DNA from: CAYTTA01 sp964440655
Lineage (GTDB): Bacteria; Bacteroidota; Rhodothermia; Balneolales; Balneolaceae
Assembly: GCA_964440655.1 (NCBI GenBank)
Contig: CAYTTA010000018.1
Span: forward strand, 1 to 37,816
Direction of reading: 5' to 3'
DNA length: 37,816 nucleotides
A program made the position numbers and the translations under genes. How positions within the stretch are numbered: the first letter of the stretch is position 1; each line of letters begins with the position of its first letter. Below the pieces are notes generated by a model. That model saw only the letters and a list, made by a program, of their open reading frames with translations, made no database searches and was not told where the DNA came from. This document shows positions 31,974 to 37,816 of this stretch, in pieces.

Positions 31974-33166
31974 ATTTCATCGAGGGAGTCCATCTCCTGC
32001 TACTGGTCCTGTTCGGGTTTCTTCTTGGATATCAGCTCCTGCTGGTTGTGCTGGCCTTTCGGGCTCCGGTGCGGCATGAATTCCCGGTAAGGAACCGGAG
32101 ACGGTTTGCCATCGTGGTGCCGGCCCATAACGAAGAGAAGATGATCGCCAAGACGATCTACAGCCTTTTCGGACTGATCTATTCAAAAAATCGATACGAT
32201 CTGATCGTTGTGGCGGACAACTGCAGTGACAACACGGCAAAGATCGCCCGAAGTCTTGGGGTGACGGTTCTGGAACGGAAAAATGAGGGGCAACGGGGAA
32301 AGGGATATGCTCTCCGGTGGGCATTCGACCGGATTCTCGAATCTTCGGTTCAATATGATGCCATTGTCGTATTCGATTCCGACAGCCTCGTTTCGGGCAA
32401 CTTTCTGGAGGTGATGAATTACTATCTGGAAGAGGGAAGCGAGGTGATCCAGAGCAATGATCTGGTGCTTCCCCGGCCGGGTGTCTGGAGCAGCGAGACC
32501 ACCCGGATCGGCTTCCTCCTTTACAACTACGTGAAACCGATGGGGAGGAAGGCGGCCGGTTTCAATATGGGGCTTCGCGGGAACGGCATGTGTTTCAGTA
32601 CAGCACTCCTCCGCAGGATACCCTGGCAGGCCTGGTCACTGACGGAAGATTTTGAGTACGGTCTGATCCTGATGCTGAAGGGGATCCGGATCGATTTTGC
32701 CCCTGAAGCCCATGTCTGGGCGCAGATGCCACTCCAGGCATCCAATGCCGAATCCCAGCGGGCCCGATGGGAGATGGGACGCTACTCCATCATCCGAAAA
32801 TACAGCGGTCGGTTTTTCACCGAAACCATCCGGAGAAAGTCCCTTCGCTACTTTGATGTGCTGATCGAACTGGTCACTCCCCCTTTTGTCAACATGATGA
32901 TTGTGGTGCTCTTTTTCACACTCATGAGCCTGCTTCTGGCTCTTTTCGGCTGGCTCTCGACCGGATTTTTCTGGGCCTGGACGGGGCTGGTGATGCTCGG
33001 CTTCCTCTATCTTTTTCTGGGGCTCTGGCTCTGCGGAGCTGATCGGGATCTCTACAGGTCTCTGCTCTACATCCCCATCTATGTCCTCTGGAAAATGAAG
33101 CTCTACGTGAAAACCATGATCAGCGGCCGGGAAATGAACTGGATCCGTACCACCCGGGACAGCTGA
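31970..33166 (+). CDS. Membrane glycosyltransferase family 2
   Basis: A 398-residue GT2 enzyme with one N-terminal helix (LLLLVLFGFLLGYQLLLVVL) and two or three C-terminal helices (MMIVVLFFTLMSLLLALFGW and later). Catalytic motifs are VVPAHNEE, DNCSDNT (83-89), the DXD motif in VFDSDS (134-139), SLTEDFEYG for the base and QRARW for acceptor binding. That TED...QxxRW set resembles processive synthases, so it could polymerise or simply add a sugar near the membrane. Its ATG overlaps the preceding GT4 stop. The next gene begins 36 bases downstream. Confidence 0.9.
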   Translation: MNFIEGVHLLLLVLFGFLLGYQLLLVVLAFRAPVRHEFPVRNRRRFAIVVPAHNEEKMIAKTIYSLFGLIYSKNRYDLIVVADNCSDNTAKIARSLGVTVLERKNEGQRGKGYALRWAFDRILESSVQYDAIVVFDSDSLVSGNFLEVMNYYLEEGSEVIQSNDLVLPRPGVWSSETTRIGFLLYNYVKPMGRKAAGFNMGLRGNGMCFSTALLRRIPWQAWSLTEDFEYGLILMLKGIRIDFAPEAHVWAQMPLQASNAESQRARWEMGRYSIIRKYSGRFFTETIRRKSLRYFDVLIELVTPPFVNMMIVVLFFTLMSLLLALFGWLSTGFFWAWTGLVMLGFLYLFLGLWLCGADRDLYRSLLYIPIYVLWKMKLYVKTMISGREMNWIRTTRDS

Positions 33167-33202
33167 ACCACCAACACGAGTGATCAAGGAAAACCACCCG
33201 AG

Positions 33203-34447
33203 ATGAAAATTCTTCACCTGTTTCCCTATCTGCCGACTCCCGCCACTTTTGGAGGTGCGCTCCGTATTTATCACATTCTGAAGCATCTGACATGCCGGTA
33301 TGATGTCACGGTATCCGGCTATTGCGAAATCGGAAACATGGAACAGTTCTGTTCCTCGTTTCCGGAACTCCGGGGGAAGATGCACTTTCTCCGGCGCACC
33401 CGGATCGGAACCCACCGGATGCTGCAACTCTATGCTCTTTTGAGCGGACGGAGTTACTGGTATACCTGGTCGCGTTCTGAAAAGCTTGAACGGAATCTGA
33501 ATCGCCTGCTTTCCAAAGAGGGGTATGATGTGGTGCTTTCCGAATTTCCGACAACAGCCCACTTCGACCTGGAGACCGATGCGGTACGGATACTCGACGC
33601 CCATAATGTGGAGCATGACAACTTCCGCCGGATGAGCCAGGTGGAGTGGTCCTTCCTCCGGAAAGCATTCTATACGCGCGAGTACAGGAAGAGCTGCCGG
33701 GAGGAGATCGGCATATTCCGGAAACAGGATGCGATTTTCACCACCTCGGCACGCGACGGCGAGATGATCGGAAAGGAGGTCCCGGAGAAGAAACGGTTTG
33801 TGATACCCAACGGGGTGGATACCGGGTACTTCTCTCCCCGGCAGAGTGTGATTGAACCTTGGTCCATGGTCTTTACCGGAGCGATGAGCTACATCCCCAA
33901 CCGGGATGGCATGCTCTGGTTTCTGCAGGAGGTATTTCCTCTTATTCAAAAACGGATACCCCGTGCCCGGATCTACATTGTGGGCGGCAAGCCGCCACCG
34001 ATTCTTACCCGCCATCAATCGGAATCGGTTATTGTAACCGGTTATGTCGATGATGTCCGGCCATTTATCGGGAAGGCGGCACTCTATGTGGTCCCGCTCA
34101 GGATGGGGAGCGGCACACGGCTGAAAGTACTCGAAGCCCTCTCCATGCAGAAACCGATCGTCTCCACCAGGATCGGATGCGAGGGGATCGATGTGGAAGA
34201 TGGCCGTCACCTGCTTGTCCGCGACCGGCCGGAGGCGTTTGCCGATGCCGTGGTGGAGTTGATGGAAGACCGGTTGTTGCAGCTGAAACTGATCTCGGAA
34301 GGATCGGAGCTGGTCCGCAGCCGGTATGACTGGAAAGTGATAGGGGGGCAGATCGACCGGGCACTGGAGTCCCTTACCGGGAAGACCGTACGGACCCCCC
34401 GAAACGGGAGAGTGGGTGCCGGATTCGGGAGTGTTGTCTCCAAATGA
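33203..34447 (+). CDS. Glycosyltransferase family 4 (GT-B)
   Basis: A 414-residue GT-B glycosyltransferase. The N-terminal domain opens MKILHLFPYLPTPATFGGAL, with the glycine-rich acceptor loop near FGGALR, and carries LDAHNVEHDNFRRM. The C-terminal domain starts VIPNGVDTGYFSP and holds VPLRMGSGTRLKVLEALSMQ followed by KPIVSTRIGCEGI, the donor-site E-x7-E segment typical of GT4. Third glycosyltransferase of this unit. The final 20 residues are basic and low in complexity. It is followed after 43 bases by the second BcsL-type gene. Confidence 0.9.
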   Translation: MKILHLFPYLPTPATFGGALRIYHILKHLTCRYDVTVSGYCEIGNMEQFCSSFPELRGKMHFLRRTRIGTHRMLQLYALLSGRSYWYTWSRSEKLERNLNRLLSKEGYDVVLSEFPTTAHFDLETDAVRILDAHNVEHDNFRRMSQVEWSFLRKAFYTREYRKSCREEIGIFRKQDAIFTTSARDGEMIGKEVPEKKRFVIPNGVDTGYFSPRQSVIEPWSMVFTGAMSYIPNRDGMLWFLQEVFPLIQKRIPRARIYIVGGKPPPILTRHQSESVIVTGYVDDVRPFIGKAALYVVPLRMGSGTRLKVLEALSMQKPIVSTRIGCEGIDVEDGRHLLVRDRPEAFADAVVELMEDRLLQLKLISEGSELVRSRYDWKVIGGQIDRALESLTGKTVRTPRNGRVGAGFGSVVSK

Positions 34448-34490
34448 AAGAATGGCTGAATGAAAGAAAAGAACGGGGGAACAGCCAACC

Positions 34491-35870
34491 ATGCTCTTGC
34501 AAAGAGATCCTATGAATGAGTTGAACTACGGGGAAATAAAGCGAGAACCCGCAAACGGATCGAACCGACCGCGGCTGGTGAAGAGCCGGAGGATGGATTC
34601 TTCCGGGGGACCGAAGCTTAGGATCGTCGATTCGGAGGGAGAGTTCGACAGGCTGAAAAAGGACTGGAACCATCTGGCGGAAGAGGCAGACTGCCATATA
34701 TTCCAGACGTGGGAGTGGAACCGGGTCTGGTGGAAATATTTCGGCAAGAGAGGGGATCTCCATCTGATCACCCTATATGACGGAGAGATGCTTGTCGGCC
34801 TGGCACCGATGTTTGTGGACCGGGTGGAACTCTTCGGTGTGACAATCTACCGCTGTCTCCGGTTTCTGGGCTCCAATGTGAGCCAGCCACGGGGCGGAGA
34901 GATGCTCGGGCTGATCTCCTATACCGACTACCTGGGGGTACTGACCGCCCCGGGTCATGAATCCTCCACCCTTTGCACCCTTGCCCGCTATTTCAGGTCA
35001 ATGTGTGAAAAAGTAGATGAGATTCTTCTCGATACCATTCCTGAAAACAGTCCGCTCTGGAGAGCCTTGCTGCCTGAACTCGAGAAGGCAGGCCTGGAAC
35101 CACAACGATCGGAGTGCAGCTCCAGTCAGCTCATTTCGCTCGACAGGAGCTGGAGTGATTTTCTAAAAGGTCTGAACAAGAGCCGGAGATATCGTGCACG
35201 ACTCTCTTTGAAACGTGTCTATGACAAGAAGTACAAAGTCTTTGAGATCGAGGAGGCAGAGAGCGGAGAGCAGGTGATGGAGTACTTCAGCCAACTGGTG
35301 GAAATGCACCAGAAGAGGTGGAACCGCCTCGGTTCATTGGGAACCTTCTACGAAGAGCGAAACCTGGAGTTTCATCGCGAAATAGCCTCCCTGTTCCATG
35401 AACGGGGTTGGCTCCAGCTCCGGAAGGCTGTTCCGGCAGGAGAGCCGGGCAACACGGTTGCGATCGATCTGAACTATCTCTACAAAAGGCGGATCTACGG
35501 AGTCCACACAGTGAGTGACGATCTTTCTCCCCTGTTCAGAAATGGGCCGGGAAATGCTCTTCTGAACACCACACTGAAACAGGCCACGGAGATGAACATT
35601 CTCTGTTATGACTTTCTGCGGGGTGATGAGGCGTACAAGATCTCTATTGCGGACAGAACCGTGCGGAATTTCCGGCTCCGGATCGCGGGCGGAGGATGGT
35701 TTCGTGGCGGCAAAGCGGAAGGGATACGAAACAGCATCTTCTTTGTCCGGAAAATCCGCAGGAAATGGAAGACCTGGGTGTTAAGACACCGGCAGAGTCT
35801 GGAGCGTCTGGCCCGATGGACAGGAATTCCGTTTGCCCGTCCGCTCTGGAAGAGTTTTGCCCGCTCGTGA
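34491..35870 (+). CDS. BcsL/CelD-type GNAT-fold acyltransferase (copy 2)
   Basis: A 459-residue paralogue of the 28221 product. Matching motifs are FQTWEWNRVWWKYFG, DGEMLVGLAPMFV, LNKSRRYRARLSLKRV, EMHQKRWNRLGSLGTF and LRGDEAYKISI. A disordered, charged N-terminus of about 45 residues precedes the domain; ATG 34512 (residue 8) is an alternative start. It is the last gene of the deacetylase operon and ends two bases from the convergent WecG-like gene. With the other copy it suggests two distinct acylations or aminoacylations of the repeat unit. Function by context only. Confidence 0.85.
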   Translation: MLLQRDPMNELNYGEIKREPANGSNRPRLVKSRRMDSSGGPKLRIVDSEGEFDRLKKDWNHLAEEADCHIFQTWEWNRVWWKYFGKRGDLHLITLYDGEMLVGLAPMFVDRVELFGVTIYRCLRFLGSNVSQPRGGEMLGLISYTDYLGVLTAPGHESSTLCTLARYFRSMCEKVDEILLDTIPENSPLWRALLPELEKAGLEPQRSECSSSQLISLDRSWSDFLKGLNKSRRYRARLSLKRVYDKKYKVFEIEEAESGEQVMEYFSQLVEMHQKRWNRLGSLGTFYEERNLEFHREIASLFHERGWLQLRKAVPAGEPGNTVAIDLNYLYKRRIYGVHTVSDDLSPLFRNGPGNALLNTTLKQATEMNILCYDFLRGDEAYKISIADRTVRNFRLRIAGGGWFRGGKAEGIRNSIFFVRKIRRKWKTWVLRHRQSLERLARWTGIPFARPLWKSFARS

Positions 35871-35872
35871 TG

Positions 35873-36889
35873 TCAGGAGTTTGCAGTCGGAGCCAGGTCA
35901 CGGCAGCTCCCTCTGAGCAGAATTACATTGAATGCAAAGAGTGGAAGCTTCATCATGCGTCTCCATCGGGATGGTTGCCTGCAGAGTCGGTATGCCCACT
36001 CCATCCCGATTCTCCGGAACAGAAGCGGAGCCCGCTTCACGTTGCCAGCGATAAAATCGAATGTGCCTCCTATCCCGATGATCACCTTGCAACTCTTCAG
36101 ATGGGGCAGATTTCGGTCAATCCACTTCTCCTGTGCGGGTGCTCCAAGTCCGACAAAGATGACCGAAGCCCGGCACAGCTGCTCCCGGACCGCTGCAGGA
36201 AGCTCTTCGAATGGAAGGTCCGCCCGTTCCGGTGACCAGGTCCCGGCCACATCCAGATTCTTTATTCTCTTCTCCAGAATTCCGGCTGCTTTCTGAGCGA
36301 CTCCCGGCATGGCTCCGTAGAAGAAGACCGAACGGTTGTGAAGGGCACCGATCCGGCAGATCTCCTCCAGTGAATCTGAACCCGTGATTCTCTCCACCTC
36401 TCTGCCGTAGAGAAACCGGACAGCCCACCGGATCCCGATACCATCTGCCGTGTTGATGGTCGATCTGCCCAGAATCTCACGGAACTGCGGGTCGATGATG
36501 GAGTGAACAGCAATTTCCGGGTTGACTGTGACCACAAAGCAGGGTGGCGCATCCGGATCTTCTGCCGCAATCTTCCGTTCGAGAAGTCTGAAGAACTCCT
36601 CCCTGGTCCAGGAGGAGATTTTGACCCCCAGAACCGGAAATCGCTCGGCCTCATTCTCTGCAGCCGGAGGGGTTGCCATGACACCGGTGGCCGGTTGCTG
36701 CAGAGAGCCGTATTCCCTCTCTCTTACAGCAGGTGGCAGGGGAAGCCCCGATACGGGGTTTCCCTTCAAGGGCAGGGGGGGCATATTCCCTGGAACTTCA
36801 CTCCAGGTCCGGGAACCTTCTCTGTATTCCATCTCTCTCCGTTTTCTCTCCTGAATGGTTTGCTCAGGATGAAGCAGGGCAATTCTCAT
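35873..36889 (-). CDS. WecG/TagA/CpsF-family glycosyltransferase
   Basis: GT26 glycosyltransferase, in this family transferring ManNAc-type or related sugars to a lipid-linked acceptor. The core of about 250 residues starts at FPVLGVKISSWTREEFFRLL and shows FVVTVNPEIAVHS, INTADGIGIRWAVRFLYG, RITGSDSLEEIC, VFFYGAMPGVAQKAAG, VIFVGLGAPAQEKWID and IGIGGTFDFIAGNVKRAP, all family hallmarks. The frame is open up to 37297, but that would overlap the acetyltransferase gene. ATG 36889 (GGGTGG upstream), 36832 (GGAGAG upstream) and 36679 are real options; the last gives the normal family length, and the extra 70 residues are Pro/Glu-rich and probably disordered. Convergent with copy 2 of the acyltransferase. 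Confidence 0.85.
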   Translation of the reverse strand: MRIALLHPEQTIQERKRREMEYREGSRTWSEVPGNMPPLPLKGNPVSGLPLPPAVREREYGSLQQPATGVMATPPAAENEAERFPVLGVKISSWTREEFFRLLERKIAAEDPDAPPCFVVTVNPEIAVHSIIDPQFREILGRSTINTADGIGIRWAVRFLYGREVERITGSDSLEEICRIGALHNRSVFFYGAMPGVAQKAAGILEKRIKNLDVAGTWSPERADLPFEELPAAVREQLCRASVIFVGLGAPAQEKWIDRNLPHLKSCKVIIGIGGTFDFIAGNVKRAPLLFRRIGMEWAYRLCRQPSRWRRMMKLPLFAFNVILLRGSCRDLAPTANS

Positions 36890-37023
36890 GCCACCCTTTT
36901 GTGAATCCAGAAGCACGATAATCACCCATTCCCCTCCCCTCTGTAGGGGCCTCAAGCCCTTTTTATCCAGAGGGTTGCTCCTCCGTCCCGGAGGTATGGT
37001 GAAAGAGGTGTTACAAAAATTCT

Positions 37024-37629
37024 CTATAGAGGGTATAAGCGTGTAACGAGTGAAGTTTGAGGATCTCTCTCCTTTCCGATAGGCCGGGCAGGGGAGCCTC
37101 CATAAATCGCAAACGGAGGCACATCTTTGGTGACAACCGATCCGGCTGCGATGAGAGCCCCCTCTCCGATCTTCACTCCCTTGAGAATGATACTCCGGCA
37201 CCCGATCCAGACATTGTCCCCGATCAGGACCGGTCGCCGGGCCACTCCATTTTTTCCAATGGGGTGCTGGTCGGAATCGAGGATGATGACATCCCATGAG
37301 ATGCGGCAGTTTCTGCCGATCTGAATCCGGCTCTCCGCTACGAGAAGAGTGTTCCGGTTGATATAGGTTCCGCTTCCGATCTCAATGGAAGCTCCCTTCC
37401 CCACTTCAATCCGCACCCCGGAGTAGAACTGGCAGTTGCCCGCGCTCAGAGTGCCACCCCGATTGATGATTCTCGGCCACGGCCGCCCGTCCGAAACGAC
37501 AATAATTCCATGTCGGTCCATCTTCCGGGCAATCCACAAGCCGACCAGGTGTTCCCACACCGTGTATTTCCGGAGCCGTTTCCGTATTCGCCGCATCAGT
37601 TCACCCGATTGCATTCTCCATCCGTTCAT
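37024..37629 (-). CDS. Left-handed beta-helix (hexapeptide) O-acetyltransferase
   Basis: A 201-residue acyltransferase of the WcaF/maltose-acetyltransferase type, probably adding acetyl groups to the exopolysaccharide. Hexapeptide turns run from about residue 70: VRIEVGKGASIEIGSGTYIN, RIQIGRNCRIS, VLIGDNVWIGCRSIILKGVK and IGEGALIAAGSVVTKDVPPF. It closes with the classic YGGSPARPIG. The SDQHPIG segment probably supplies the active-site His. A basic helix-rich N-terminus (MRRIRKRLRKYTVWEHL) precedes the helix domain. ATG 37629 is used; ATG 37614 and 37596 are possible. Its gene lies 134 bases upstream of the WecG-like gene on the same strand. The upstream region holds repeated TTTACCCC motifs. 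Confidence 0.9.
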   Translation of the reverse strand: MNGWRMQSGELMRRIRKRLRKYTVWEHLVGLWIARKMDRHGIIVVSDGRPWPRIINRGGTLSAGNCQFYSGVRIEVGKGASIEIGSGTYINRNTLLVAESRIQIGRNCRISWDVIILDSDQHPIGKNGVARRPVLIGDNVWIGCRSIILKGVKIGEGALIAAGSVVTKDVPPFAIYGGSPARPIGKERDPQTSLVTRLYPL

Positions 37630-37642
37630 CGTCCAAGAGCAG

Positions 37643-37718
37643 TTTACCCCGACACCATTTTCCCGATCGTCAAGGAGTCTTCGTTACCTTTACCCCATTA
37701 TTTACCCCTTTTAACCCC
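37643..37718. repeat. TTTACCCC direct repeats upstream of the acetyltransferase gene
   Basis: TTTACCCC occurs exactly at 37643-37650, 37689-37696 and 37701-37708; a variant TTTAACCCC ends at 37718. The middle copies are 12 bases apart. They lie 14-90 bases upstream of the minus-strand acetyltransferase start, where operators would be expected. Confidence 0.5.
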
Positions 37719-37729
37719 GTTTGAACGGA

Positions 37730-37757
37730 ACTTCCCGGACCTGCCAGTCCGGGAAGT
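37730..37757. repeat. Perfect 11-base-pair hairpin near the right edge
   Basis: ACTTCCCGGAC at 37730-37740 pairs perfectly with GTCCGGGAAGT at 37747-37757 around a six-base loop. Neither strand has a T tract after it, so it is not a standard intrinsic terminator. It may be the 3' end of a gene beyond the window, or an operator. Confidence 0.55.
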
Positions 37758-37816
37758 AGCCCTCATCATCCAACATTGTTCATTTCCGGGAGCCACTCGG
37801 ACGGCCGGCGGCTCTC

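Noticed and set aside
32636..34492. 618-codon open frame on the minus strand
   Set aside because: Antisense to the GT2 and GT4 genes, which carry full catalytic motifs; the frame is rich in His, Pro and Arg with no recognisable domain.
36890..37297. Long N-terminal extension of the WecG-like gene
   Set aside because: It overlaps the acetyltransferase coding region, is Arg/Gly/Ser-rich and unlike the family; several good starts lie at or below 36889.
1..37816. tRNA, rRNA, CRISPR arrays, insertion sequences or prophage genes
   Set aside because: None seen on reading both strands; a tRNA scan could still find one I missed, though little gene-free space is available.

Overview
The window (about 55-60% GC by eye) looks like a chromosomal segment from the Bacteroidota/FCB side of the tree, possibly Balneolota or Rhodothermota. 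This is an inference from gene content: a PorV/PorQ-type outer-membrane protein, two-domain NarL-type regulators, an FN3-GH5 lipoprotein and BcsL-type acyltransferases beside sigma-54 control. No rRNA, tRNA, CRISPR array, integrase or transposase was seen.

Layout. (1) 1-7030, metabolic and sensory genes: an intrinsic terminator from an upstream gene, an acyl-CoA dehydrogenase, a degenerate SGNH-fold protein, a glycine-rich exported protein, a HAMP/HisKA_2 sensor kinase ending in a clean terminator, and an LctP lactate permease. (2) 7030-11912, a signalling block all on the plus strand: a double-PAS HisKA_3 kinase, two NarL-type response regulators bracketing a stand-alone pseudo-receiver, and a sigma-54 activator with no input domain. 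(3) 12020-16098, minus strand: a GH5 beta-mannanase-like lipoprotein with three FN3-like modules and a membrane-anchored GH18 protein. (4) 16249-35870, a large exopolysaccharide locus. Its minus arm, read outward from about 22.4 kb, is a Wza-type export lipoprotein, a PorV-like barrel, a degenerate sigma-54-activator-like AAA+ protein, a WecA-type initiating transferase fused to a CapD-like N-terminal half, and a four-repeat CARDB protein. Its plus arm is a Wzz/PCP, a BY-kinase-like ATPase, a 54-residue membrane protein, a Wzy/ligase-type polymerase, a Wzx-type flippase and a BcsL-type acyltransferase. A second plus-strand unit follows: NodB deacetylase, GT4, GT2, GT4, and a second BcsL-type protein. 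(5) 35873-37629, minus strand: a WecG/TagA/CpsF glycosyltransferase and a left-handed beta-helix acetyltransferase.

The most interesting signal is regulatory. The region between the two arms carries two divergent sigma-54 promoter matches (minus-strand TTGGCACGTTTGTTGT, plus-strand TTGGCACAGCAATTGC). A third lies before the deacetylase operon (TTGGCACGTTTGTTGC) and shares an identical 15-mer with the first. A shared 14-mer (GAAGATTTTTTACA) lies upstream; its copy between the arms is nearly equidistant from both promoters. The locus therefore reads as an RpoN-controlled exopolysaccharide regulon. A canonical activator lies about 10 kb away in a two-component block, and a second AAA+ protein that keeps Walker A but has lost GAFTGA, the Walker B glutamate and the HTH lies inside the regulon. 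That pseudo-activator, the pseudo-receiver and the DLN-type BY-kinase suggest control by catalytically altered homologues. This is a hypothesis from sequence only.
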